Origin: CAVQAH01 sp963784195
GTDB taxonomy: Bacteria > Acidobacteriota > Vicinamibacteria > Vicinamibacterales > 2-12-FULL-66-21
Assembly (NCBI GenBank): GCA_963784195.1
Contig: CAWARA010000025.1
Coordinates: 248,001 to 312,000 of the forward strand
DNA length: 64,000 nt
Reading direction: 5' to 3'
Shown here: one piece after another, positions 36,938-45,039 of the stretch
Position numbering within the stretch: the stretch's first letter is position 1
How the letters are laid out: the number at the start of each line of letters is the position of its first letter
The notes under the pieces: generated by a model
What the model was told of the DNA's origin: nothing
What the model saw: the letters and a program-made list of their open reading frames with translations, nothing else
The model's database searches: none
Translations under genes and position numbers: made by a program

Positions 36938-37369
36938 TCAGCTCCGCCTGCCACGTGCGCGCCGCTTTCGCTGCGCGGGTTCGGTTTCCACTCTCAGGTA
37001 GGCTGCCATCTGCTCGACCAGTTCGTGCGGGAGGCAGGGCTTGGCGATGAACCCGTCGCAGCCGGCCCGTTTTGCGCGATCGCCTTCGGCGGGAAGCGCA
37101 TGCGCGCTGAGCGCGACAACGGTCAGGTGTGACGTCGCAGGGTCGGTTTTGAGAAGACGCGTGGCCTCCCATCCGTCGAGGCCCGGCATGGAGAGATCCA
37201 TCAGGACGAGGTCTGGGTTCGATGCACGGGCCTTGGTCAGCGCCTCGTGGCCGTCGCGGGCGGTCTCCACCTGGAACCCGGCGTACTCCAGGTAATCCCG
37301 ATACATTTCCCGCGCGTCGTCGTAGTCTTCGACCAGGAGAATAAGAGGTCGCCTTGAAATATCAGGCAT
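36938..37369 (-). CDS. Single-domain response regulator (143 aa)
   Basis: Receiver domain with VEDYDD, acceptor Asp58 in LVLMDLSMPGLDG and Lys in FIAKPCLPHEL. The C-terminal tail is very basic (QRKRRARGRR), which the other two receivers lack. I start at ATG 37369 (MPDISRRPLILLVEDY); an upstream ATG at 37447 would add residues without domain character. It is the first of three tandem receivers and lies head to head with the histidine kinase gene at 37521, so all may take part in one phosphorelay. Confidence 0.87.
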   Translation of the reverse strand: MPDISRRPLILLVEDYDDAREMYRDYLEYAGFQVETARDGHEALTKARASNPDLVLMDLSMPGLDGWEATRLLKTDPATSHLTVVALSAHALPAEGDRAKRAGCDGFIAKPCLPHELVEQMAAYLRVETEPAQRKRRARGRRS

Positions 37370-37520
37370 GCGAGACGAACCGAACTCGGGCCCCAGTATA
37401 CCAGCCCATGGTTCGGGCGCCGCAGCACCCCGCCGCGCCATCGGCATGTCAGCAATCTGTCAGGAACAGATGGAGACGGCTTGACCATGGCTCTCCAATA
37501 TCCGTATATCCTGATCATTC

Positions 37521-39165
37521 ATGTTGAGCCGCCTGAACTTCCGGCTGCCGCGCCTCACGATCGTCGTGTCGCTGCTGGTGCTGACGCTCGGGGTTGCGGC
37601 GGCACTCGCGTGGCAAGCCCATCAGGCAGCCCGGTCGCACGAGGAAGCCGCGCGGCGTGTGCAGTTCGATTACGTGGCATTCGCAGGCTGGCAGCTCTCG
37701 CGTGCGGCAAAGGTGGAGCTCGCCTCACGGTTCGATAAATGGTTGTCGGTGATTGGCTGCGGGGCCTCGCAGGGACGTCTGCCCCACCCGGCCGAGCTGG
37801 CGACCGGCCCCGGGTGCAAGTGTGACGACCTGTCGGCCCGCACGCTCTTCCACATCGACGTCCGGACCGGCGCGCTCACGACCACCGGCGAACCGCTCGG
37901 ACGCGGAAGCACGAGCGTGGATTCTCGGAACCACGACCGGTGCTCGGCGGATCCCCCCGTCGCATCGCGGTCATCTTCTGGAGGTCGGTCGTCTTGACGG
38001 CGCGCCATCGGCGATTGCCGCCGGTCATGCGCACGATCGCTTCGGGGCACCGACGTCGATCGTCGGCTTCGTTGCGGATCCGATGGTGCTCGCACCCGCG
38101 TTTCTGGAGATCTCGAAGCAGTCGCCGTTGCTGCCGCCGACGCTCGCCGGCAAGAAGAATGACTTACTGAATATCTCGATCGCCAGCCACGACGGCGCGC
38201 CGGTCTTCTCCGCGTCTGCACCCGCGGACTGGGTTCGCAACGAGGGCACGCTCGAAGCGCCGTACGAGAGCCTGCGTTATCAAGTCGCACTCCGGCCCGA
38301 GGCTGCGCAGAAGCTCATCATCGGCGGGTTGCCGCGTTCCCGCGTGCCGCTCCTGCTTGGTTTGCTGGCGTTGACGGCAGGATTGCTCGCGGTCGCGATT
38401 CAACAACTGCGACGCGAGCACGACCTCACCCGGCTCCGTGGGGATTTCGTGGCCAGCGTGTCGCACGAGCTCCGTACGCCACTCGCACAGATCAGGCTTT
38501 TCAGCGAGACGCTGCTGCTCGGTCGGATCCGGTCGGAAGCGGAAGGGCGCCGCTCTCTCGAAATCATTCAGCAGGAGTCGCGCCGCCTGACCCACCTCGT
38601 CGAAAACGTCCTCTACTTCTCGCGCTCGGAGCGTGGCACGCAGCACCTGTCGCCCGTGCCGACGCGCCTGGCCAGACTGGCGGGCGAGCTGATTGAAGCA
38701 TTCGCTCCGCTGGCCCGCTCGGGGCGCTCGGAGGTCACGCTCGTCGTGCGCGACGACGTCGAGGTCCCGGTCGACGGCGGCGCCCTGCGCCAGATCCTGT
38801 TGAACCTTCTGGACAACGCCGTGAAATATGGCGCGCCGGACCAGACCATCACCGTCTCCATCGACCGGCGCGACACCTTCGGCGCCATCGCCGTCGACGA
38901 TCAGGGTCCCGGCGTGCCGGCCGACGCGCGCGAGCGCATCTGGCGTCCGTACTCGAGGCTCGAGGCCGCTGCCACGTCAGCCGTTGCCGGAACAGGAATC
39001 GGCCTCGCCGTGGTCCACGATTTGGTGACGCTCCACGGCGGCACCGTGCGCGTCGAAGATGCCCCTGCCGGCGGTGCCCGCTTCATCGTTGAATTGCCGG
39101 GTGCGGCGGCGCTGGCCGCGGTGGGGACCGAACCCGCGGGATCACACTCCCGAGTGCCTGCGTAA
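37521..39165 (+). CDS. Sensor histidine kinase, one frameshift
   Basis: A membrane histidine kinase of about 547 residues in two frames. The first (37521 to about 37900) has an N-terminal membrane helix (LTIVVSLLVLTLGVAAALAW) and a periplasmic region. The second (to 39165) resumes in AWILGTTTGARRIPPSHRGH, then a second helix (VPLLLGLLALTAGLLAVAI), the phospho-acceptor box SHELRTPLAQIRL (His codon at 38464), the N box ILLNLLDNAVKYG and the G boxes DQGPGVP and GTGIGLAVV. Removing one base near 37890-37905 joins them. It overlaps the OmpR-type regulator by TAATG, so the two form a two-component system. Confidence 0.85.
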
Positions 39166-39878
39166 TGGCGATCCTGGTCGTCGAGGACAACGCGGACCTT
39201 GCTTACGGCCTGCGCAACAATCTCGAAATCGAAGGCTACGAGGTCGATGTCGCTGCAGATGGACCATCGGGGCTGGCGCAGGCTCGAGCGACGCGGCCCG
39301 ACCTGATCATCCTCGACCTCATGCTGCCAGGTCTCGACGGATATCGCGTGCTGAAAAGCCTGCGCGACGATGGCCTCGACATGCCGGTGCTGATCCTGAC
39401 CGCACACGGTCAGGAAGCGGACAAGGTTCGCGGCTTCCGCCTCGGCGCGGACGACTACGTCACGAAACCGTTTGGCATCCTCGAGTTGATGGCACGCGTC
39501 GCGGCGCTGCTCCGGCGAACTGCGCGGCCAGAACGCGACGCCCACCGGCCGCGTGAACGCTTCGGCGACATCGAAATCGATCCGTCGACACGAACAGTGT
39601 TCCGCCGCCGCGAAGCGGTGGCGCTCACGCCGATGGAGTTCGATCTGCTGGTGGCGCTCGTCAGAAGGCGGGGGGCTGTCGTATCACGGCTCGACCTGCT
39701 GCACGAAGTGTGGGGACACTCGTCGGCCGTACTGACTCGCACGGTCGATACGCACATCGCCGAGCTGCGCCGCAAACTCGAAGACAACCCCGCGATCCCT
39801 CGCCACATCCTCACCGTGCGAAAAGCGGGATATCGGTTGGATCAGACTGACAATAAGTCCGTAGTCCGTAGTCCGTAG
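39165..39878 (+). CDS. OmpR-family response regulator (237 aa)
   Basis: A receiver (Asp51 in LIILDLMLPG, Lys101 in YVTKPFG) is joined to an OmpR/PhoB winged-helix domain (ALTPMEFDLLVALVRRRGAV, RTVDTHIAELRRKLEDNP, ILTVRKAGYRL). It binds DNA when phosphorylated by the kinase it overlaps. The last eight residues, NKSVVRSP, are encoded by the heptamer repeat that begins at 39857. The family usually ends just after GYRL, so the repeat seems to have replaced or extended the natural C-terminus. Confidence 0.93.
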   Translation: MAILVVEDNADLAYGLRNNLEIEGYEVDVAADGPSGLAQARATRPDLIILDLMLPGLDGYRVLKSLRDDGLDMPVLILTAHGQEADKVRGFRLGADDYVTKPFGILELMARVAALLRRTARPERDAHRPRERFGDIEIDPSTRTVFRRREAVALTPMEFDLLVALVRRRGAVVSRLDLLHEVWGHSSAVLTRTVDTHIAELRRKLEDNPAIPRHILTVRKAGYRLDQTDNKSVVRSP

Positions 39879-39970
39879 TCCGTAGTCCGTGGTTCGTCGC
39901 TCGGAATGCGCCTTCGGGCCGAGATGCTCTTCGAGCCACGAGCTACGGACTACGAACTACGGACCACGGA
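39857..39970. repeat. Heptamer hairpin element, family A
   Basis: Four near-perfect GTCCGTA units followed by GTCCGTG and GTTCGTC form the left arm; the right arm has the inverted units (GAGCTAC, GGACTAC, GAACTAC, GGACCAC). GCTCTTCGAGC lies at 39926-39936 near the centre. It begins inside the 3' end of the OmpR-type gene and fills the space to the convergent BlaR1-like gene. Confidence 0.9.
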
Positions 39971-39981
39971 TTGCGAAGCGT

Positions 39982-41010
39982 TCAGTGATTGTGACGCGAC
40001 GCGTGCATCGAGTCGTGCTGAGCGTCGTGGTCGAACGAGAAGCCTGGTGCGAAATCGGTTGTTCGCGACAACGTGAAGCGGATCGGGGCGGCCGCACACG
40101 TAAGAACGATGGCGATCGCCACCATGGCGGCGCGCACGCTGATGGCGAGCCGGTGTGCTGCCGGATGCTCGTCGAGCAGCGCGTCCACCCGTTCGCGCAG
40201 GCGAGATGTCGCGCCGAGCGTCCAGCCGTATCGCACGCGGTGGCCGCCGGCGGTCTGAGCAAGATCGAGCAGGTGGCCGGCGTAGTCGGCGCGACTTTCG
40301 ATGGCCGATGCGCGCGCGTCACAGGCCAGCTCCGCGGACAGCTGAAGACGGGAGACGGCGACCCAGGCGGCCGGGTGCCACCACCACAGAGCCCGAACGA
40401 GGGCGGCCGCAATCCCTGCCAGGTAATCCCCACGATCGACGTGCGCACCTTCGTGCGCCATCACCGCCGCCAGCCGTGCGGCCGGCCACGTCCGCCAGTC
40501 TGCCGGGAGCAGAACCCACGGCCGCCAGTGGCCAACGGTCACGGGCACCGAGAGCGACGGGTTGCTCGCAAAGCGACACCTGTCCGCACGAAGGCTCTGC
40601 ATGATCGCCATACGGCGAAGTGTCTCTTGTTCGGTGCGTGACACGTCGTCGCTCGAGGCGACCAGGCGGCGAATCGCAGCCAGACCGGTCGTGATGCGCA
40701 CCATGAAGACGAGCGCGCCAGAGGCCAGCATTGCGGCGGCGAACACTGTCGACGACGGTGTCCGGAGCCCCGTTGGGACACGATTCAGCACACCTGCGCT
40801 CGGCTCGATCGGTACGGCCGCCTGCGTCAGCCACCCGATCACGGGCAGGAGCACACCGGCAGACAGGACCACTAGCCACAATCGATTCGCCAGTGCCGGT
40901 GCGGAGCGGTTGAGCCCGCGGGTCAGGAGATCGGCAACGAGCACGAGCGCTGCCAGCTTGATGGCCGCGTCGCTCGCGAGCCCCACGAGCGTGTGTGAAA
41001 CGTCAGACAT
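39982..41010 (-). CDS. M56 (BlaR1-like) membrane metalloprotease (342 aa)
   Basis: Membrane helices near residues 15-30, 43-62 and 88-107 flank a zinc-protease motif His186-Glu-Gly-Ala-His190 (VMAHEGAHVDRGD), with the further family phrase LSAELACDARA. A fourth helix lies near 300 (MVAIAIVLTCAAAPIRF). BlaR1 proteins sense a signal outside and cleave the BlaI repressor inside. Here the chain stops after about 40 external residues, so the beta-lactam-binding sensor domain is missing and the inducer must differ or need a partner. The start ATG at 41010 overlaps the BlaI stop by 8 bases. It is probably one operon with blaI. Confidence 0.9.
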   Translation of the reverse strand: MSDVSHTLVGLASDAAIKLAALVLVADLLTRGLNRSAPALANRLWLVVLSAGVLLPVIGWLTQAAVPIEPSAGVLNRVPTGLRTPSSTVFAAAMLASGALVFMVRITTGLAAIRRLVASSDDVSRTEQETLRRMAIMQSLRADRCRFASNPSLSVPVTVGHWRPWVLLPADWRTWPAARLAAVMAHEGAHVDRGDYLAGIAAALVRALWWWHPAAWVAVSRLQLSAELACDARASAIESRADYAGHLLDLAQTAGGHRVRYGWTLGATSRLRERVDALLDEHPAAHRLAISVRAAMVAIAIVLTCAAAPIRFTLSRTTDFAPGFSFDHDAQHDSMHASRHNH

Positions 41011-41404
41011 CTGAGGCGCCTTGCTTGTTCTTGGCGCGGCGGGCCCGGGCCACACGCCTGGACAGCTCCTGCAGTTCGCCGGGGTCGACGACCTGCGCAT
41101 CCACGAGTCCCACCAGGAGGGCTTCGACCGAGCCGCCGCAGAAGCGATCGATGATACGGCGCACGGCGCCGGCGGCGGCCTGCTCCGGTGCGACGCGCGC
41201 CTCGTAGACATACGCACGCCCGTCGCTCCGGTGACCGACGTAGTGCTTCTGCTCGAGACGCCGCAGGATGGTCCGGACGGTCGCGTTCTTCGGGCTCCCG
41301 GGGAGGGCCGCGCACACCTCTTCGGCCGTCACCGTTCCCTTCCGCCAGACTATCTGCATGACCTGATGTTCGAGGCCGCTCAGGGCCGGCCGGCCGCGCG
41401 CCAT
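41003..41404 (-). CDS. blaI: BlaI/MecI/CopY family repressor (133 aa)
   Basis: A winged-helix repressor with the family's opening LSGLEHQVMQIVWRKGTVTAEEV, then TVRTILRRLEQKHYVGHRSDGRAYVYEARV, and a helical dimerisation tail. AGGAGG stands just before the ATG. Upstream, TTGCAA (41460-41465) and TACACT (41436-41441), 18 bases apart, form a plausible promoter. A perfect palindrome (41414-41428) sits between it and the start codon. This implies autorepression, released when the BlaR1-like protease encoded downstream cleaves the protein. Length is normal. Confidence 0.94.
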   Translation of the reverse strand: MARGRPALSGLEHQVMQIVWRKGTVTAEEVCAALPGSPKNATVRTILRRLEQKHYVGHRSDGRAYVYEARVAPEQAAAGAVRRIIDRFCGGSVEALLVGLVDAQVVDPGELQELSRRVARARRAKNKQGASDV

Positions 41405-41413
41405 GTTCCTCCT

Positions 41414-41428
41414 GTTACACGCTGTAAC
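41414..41428. promoter_or_regulatory. BlaI-type operator 1
   Basis: GTTACACGCTGTAAC is a perfect inverted repeat (GTTACA-N3-TGTAAC). It lies just downstream of the predicted blaI -10 box and 10 bases before the blaI start codon. BlaI/MecI repressors bind TACA/TGTA dyads, so this is the likely autoregulatory site. Confidence 0.75.
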
Positions 41429-41518
41429 CGTTAGCAGTGTACGTCCCGTCGCCGGTCATTTGCAACCGGCCGGAGGCTCCTGCAACCTTTTCACGGTTGA
41501 CGCCGTCTGAGTTGTACT

Positions 41519-41533
41519 GTTACAACATGTAAC
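41519..41533. promoter_or_regulatory. BlaI-type operator 2, over the ADOP promoter
   Basis: GTTACAACATGTAAC has the same GTTACA-N3-TGTAAC form as operator 1. It overlaps a candidate -10 (TTACAA, 41520-41525) placed 17 bases after TTGACG (41497-41502), and ends 10 bases before the ATG of the ADOP gene. The repressor bound here would block RNA polymerase. Confidence 0.75.
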
Positions 41534-41543
41534 ACTCACACCG

Positions 41544-43979
41544 ATGCACGCGTTCCGGCAGACCGTACGCGCCCTGCTCCGATCTCCCGCCGAGTCCGCG
41601 CTGGCGGCCGCCACGATGGCCATCGCCATCGGGGCCAATACCGCAATCTTCTCGGTCGTCTACGCCACGGTTCTGAAACCGCTGCCCTATCCGGATCCGG
41701 CAGCGCTGGTGACGGTCACGACCGAGTTCGGCAGCCTTCAGCTGAAAGGTATGGGGCTCTCGGGTCCTGAAGTCATCGAACTCCAGCGCTTCACCCGATC
41801 GTGGTCGCACGTCGGGAGCGTGCGGTACGAGACCGACGCGCTGGGCGGGCAGGAGCCGAGGCGCGTCAGCGTCGCCATGGCCACGCCCGGCCTCATGAAT
41901 GCGCTCGGCGTCTCCGCCGCTCTCGGCCGGACCTTCACCGCTGACGATCAGCGCGGCCTGAACGGCCAGGTCGTCATCCTGTCTCATGGTGTATGGGAGC
42001 GTGTGTTCGGCGCGGACCCGGACCTGCTCGGCCGCCGGATCGATCTCGGAGGCGAGGGTCGTACGGTCGTGGGCATCATGCCGCGAGGCTTCGACCTCCT
42101 CGGCAGCGAGACCGATGTGTGGCTGCCGCTCGACCTCAACCCGGCCTCGCCCGGTCCTCGTGCCGATCACACCTTCCGCGTGGTCGCGCGCCTCGCGCCC
42201 GGCGTATCGATCGATCAGGCGCGTGCCGACGTTGACGCGGCGGTCTCGCAGTGGCTCGTCAACTCCGGCGAACTACACTCCCCCGCTCCTCGCTTTCATC
42301 CGTTGACGATCACGCCATTGCACGAGGCCGCGGTCGGCGACCTCGGCAAGACGATGATGATCCTGCTCGGGGCGGTAGGATTCGTCCTGCTGCTCGCGTG
42401 TGCGAACGTTGCCAACCTGCTGATCGCCAGGGCCGAGGGCGCGCGGCACCAGCTCGCGATCCGCGTCGCGCTCGGCGCCTCCCGCCGCCGGCTCCTGATC
42501 GATCAGCTCGCCGAAGGCCTGAGCCTGGCCGCGGTCGGTTGTGTCTGCGGACTCGCGTTGGCGTTCGTGCTCGCACGCACGCTGGTCGCCTCCGCGCCGA
42601 TGCTGCCACAGCAACAGGCCAACCCCATCGATCTCGTTGTCCTTACCTTTGCCATCGTCGTGTCCGCGTTGTCGGGCGTCCTGTCGGGACTGGCTCCGTT
42701 GCTCCGGCTGGATGCGAGACGTGCGCACGCATGGCTCCAGGCAGACAGCCGGGGGATGTCAGGATCGCGCGATCGCCGCGCGCTGCAGCGCGTCATCATG
42801 GCGACGCAGGTCGCCCTGGCGATGACGTTACTCGCCGGAGCAGGCGTCCTGCTCAAGAGCTTCTGGAATCTCGCGCGCGTCGATCCAGGGATCCGCGCCG
42901 AGCATGTCGTCACGTTTCAGCTGTCACTTCCCGAACGCCGATTCGCAGCCGACAGCGATGTCTGGTCACTCTACGAACGCCTGCTCGAGCGGTTACGCGG
43001 CCTTCCCGGAGTACGCGACACCGCAGCTATGAGCGGTCGCTTGCCACAACGGCGCGCCAACAACACGACGTTTCTGATCGAGGGCGTCCCGGTTCAGGGG
43101 CACGAAGGCATGCCGCAGGTCGACTTCATCCAGCACGTGACGCCCGACTACTTCCAGACGCTGGGGATCACGCTGTTGAAAGGTCGTCTCCTCGCCGCGA
43201 CGGATACCGAACGGTCGGAACCGGTGGCCGTCGTCAACGCGACGCTGGCGCGGAAGTTCTGGGCCGGTAAGGACCCCTTGGGACAGCGCTTCAGACCCGT
43301 TCTTCCAGACAACCCGTGGGTCACCGTTGTCGGAGTAGTCAGCGACGTCAAGCACGCGGGTCTCTCCGCTCCCGTCGGCACGGAGGTCTACGTCACTCAC
43401 CGGCAGGCGCGTCTGCTGCTATCGGGATGGCTGCCTTCCTCCATGCATGTCGTGATTCGCACCGATCCTCGACACACAGGCGCAGTCGTCCGCGCGATTC
43501 CCGCGCTGACGCGCGACGTGAATTCACAGGTGGCCATCGCAGGACTCCGATCGATGTCCGACAGCCTCGGCGCATCAATCGCGGGACCGGCATTCGTCGC
43601 GACGCTCCTGGCGTCGTTCGCGCTGCTCGCGCTGATCCTCGCGACCGTAGGCATCTACGGCGTCATCGCGTGCGGCGTCGCGCAGCGGACGAGCGAATTC
43701 GGGGTCCGGATGGTGCTCGGCGCGACGCCGCACGCGGTTCTGACGCTCGTGCTCAGGCAATCTGCCGTTCCCATTGCCGCAGGCGTGGCAGTGGGACTTG
43801 CCGGTGCTCTTTGGGCGAGCCAGTTGCTCGCGACGCTCGTATTCCAGGTGAGCCCGGCGGACCCCGCGACTCTCGGGCTGGCAGCCGTCCTCTTGTCGGC
43901 AGTCGCGTTCATCGCATGCTGGATTCCGGCTCGACGCGCCACACGAGTCGATCCACTCCACGCGCTCCGTACCCTCTGA
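41544..43979 (+). CDS. ADOP-type FtsX/MacB permease under BlaI-type control (811 aa)
   Basis: An intact ADOP permease: start MHAFRQTVRALLRSPAESAL, first helix MAIAIGANTAIFSVVYATVL, first FtsX block near residue 280 (LLLACANVANLLIARAEGAR), a second periplasmic module (LPERRFAADSDV onward), and final FtsX block (IYGVIACGVAQRTSEFGVRMVLGA). It is divergent from blaI/blaR1 with a perfect BlaI-type palindrome over its promoter, so it is probably induced when the BlaR1-like protease is triggered. That points to an export or resistance role against a cell-wall or antimicrobial stress, though the substrate is unknown. Confidence 0.92.
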   Translation: MHAFRQTVRALLRSPAESALAAATMAIAIGANTAIFSVVYATVLKPLPYPDPAALVTVTTEFGSLQLKGMGLSGPEVIELQRFTRSWSHVGSVRYETDALGGQEPRRVSVAMATPGLMNALGVSAALGRTFTADDQRGLNGQVVILSHGVWERVFGADPDLLGRRIDLGGEGRTVVGIMPRGFDLLGSETDVWLPLDLNPASPGPRADHTFRVVARLAPGVSIDQARADVDAAVSQWLVNSGELHSPAPRFHPLTITPLHEAAVGDLGKTMMILLGAVGFVLLLACANVANLLIARAEGARHQLAIRVALGASRRRLLIDQLAEGLSLAAVGCVCGLALAFVLARTLVASAPMLPQQQANPIDLVVLTFAIVVSALSGVLSGLAPLLRLDARRAHAWLQADSRGMSGSRDRRALQRVIMATQVALAMTLLAGAGVLLKSFWNLARVDPGIRAEHVVTFQLSLPERRFAADSDVWSLYERLLERLRGLPGVRDTAAMSGRLPQRRANNTTFLIEGVPVQGHEGMPQVDFIQHVTPDYFQTLGITLLKGRLLAATDTERSEPVAVVNATLARKFWAGKDPLGQRFRPVLPDNPWVTVVGVVSDVKHAGLSAPVGTEVYVTHRQARLLLSGWLPSSMHVVIRTDPRHTGAVVRAIPALTRDVNSQVAIAGLRSMSDSLGASIAGPAFVATLLASFALLALILATVGIYGVIACGVAQRTSEFGVRMVLGATPHAVLTLVLRQSAVPIAAGVAVGLAGALWASQLLATLVFQVSPADPATLGLAAVLLSAVAFIACWIPARRATRVDPLHALRTL

Positions 43980-44002
43980 TCACCACTATCCAGGAGACAC
44001 CA

Positions 44003-44556
44003 ATGCGCCTGATCACTGCGTCCGCCATCGTCGTCATGACATGCGTTTCCGGACCAAAGGTCAATGGGCAATGGGCAATGGGCGATGGGCAAAGGGCGAT
44101 GGGCAATGGACCATCGGCAACGGCCAAAGGCCATGCATCACTACCCTTCGCCCATTGCCCATCGCCCATCGCCCATTCTCGCCCATCGCCCATTGCGCAT
44201 CGCCCATGGCGGCAGCGCAAACTCCAGCCGCCCTCTCAGCTCCGGACGTCAAGGAAATCTCGGGACGCTGGATCGGCACCGTGAACGCCGACATCGGCAC
44301 GATGCCGATTGCCTTGGATCTCAAAGCGAAGGACGACAAGCTGTCGGGTGCGCTGGAGACCGGCCACGGAAACTGGGAGGTCCGCGAGGTCAAGAAGCAG
44401 GAAGGCGTCTGGGTCATCTCTATCAAAGCCCCAGACGGGCTCGAGGGGACGATGACGGGACGGGTCAAGGACGGCAAACTGACCGGCGATTGGAATTTCA
44501 AACCGCGCGCGGTCGGCACATTCGCCCTGGCCCGTCCGGCAAACTCCGGAAAGTGA
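44003..44556 (+). pseudogene. Small secreted protein interrupted by a repeat hairpin
   Basis: From ATG 44003 (AGGAG ribosome site) the sequence encodes a signal peptide, MRLITASAIVVMTCVS. At about 44050 a hairpin of GGGCAAT-type units intervenes. From about 44206, in a different frame, a mature domain follows: AAAQTPAALSAPDVKEISGR, then a beta-rich region (GRWIGTVNADIGTMPIALDL, GRVKDGKLTGDWNF) to the stop at 44556. Taking out about 158 bases gives MTCVS-AAAQT, a normal cleavage region. As it stands, the signal and body are out of frame; starts at 44041 or 44206 would make an unexported product. It follows the ADOP gene by 24 bases. The domain is of unknown function. Confidence 0.75.
44061..44209. 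repeat. Heptamer hairpin element of GGGCAAT units
   Basis: The left arm (44061-44132) holds about nine 7-bp units varying around GGGCAAT/GGGCGAT. The right arm (44142-44209) holds the inverted units (GCCCATT, GCCCATC). The loop is about 9 bases. It lies inside the reading frame of a small secreted protein, at the signal-peptide junction. Confidence 0.92.
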
Positions 44557-44559
44557 AAC

Positions 44560-44955
44560 TCAGGGAATTCTGAGCACCTGACCCGGCTTTATCTTGTCCG
44601 GATCGGTCAGCTGATCTTTGTTCGCCTCGAAGATCTTCATGTAAGCGTTGGCGCTGCCCAACTGGTCCTTGGCGATGGCGCCCAGTGTATCGCCAGCCTT
44701 CACAGTGTAGGTCCGCGCTCCACCGCCGGCCGTGGCGCCCGCCGCGGCCGCGCCGCCGCCCGCGACCTTGATGTCGGCCACGATGTCGTTCTTCCAGGTC
44801 GGGATGGTCTTGATCGCCATCCAGATCTCGTTGGCTTCCTGCTCGGATTTCACCGTTCCTTTCCAGTACAGCTTGCCTTCACGTTCTTCCGCGCTGCCAT
44901 CGAACTTCCCCTTGGCTTGCTGAATGGCATAAGCGTAGGTATCTCTCAAGCCCAT
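44560..44955 (-). CDS. LysM domain protein with N-terminal BON-like region (131 aa)
   Basis: Residues 82-130 are a LysM domain (RTYTVKAGDTLGAIAKDQLG, NKDQLTDPDKIKPGQVLRIP), which binds peptidoglycan-type glycans. Residues 8-65 (AIQQAKGKFDGSAEEREGKL, AIKTIPTWKNDIVADIKVAG) look like a divergent BON domain. A glycine/alanine linker joins them. The layout is that of E. coli Kbp/YgaU, a cytoplasmic or periplasmic potassium-binding protein. No signal peptide is seen. It converges on the interrupted secreted-protein gene. Confidence 0.85.
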   Translation of the reverse strand: MGLRDTYAYAIQQAKGKFDGSAEEREGKLYWKGTVKSEQEANEIWMAIKTIPTWKNDIVADIKVAGGGAAAAGATAGGGARTYTVKAGDTLGAIAKDQLGSANAYMKIFEANKDQLTDPDKIKPGQVLRIP

Positions 44956-45039
44956 GTATTCACCTCCAATTTCGGGACGATGGGTGCAAGCGCCGTTCCC
45001 CCAAGCTCGGCCGGCCCGCTGGCTCTTGGGGCCCTGACC

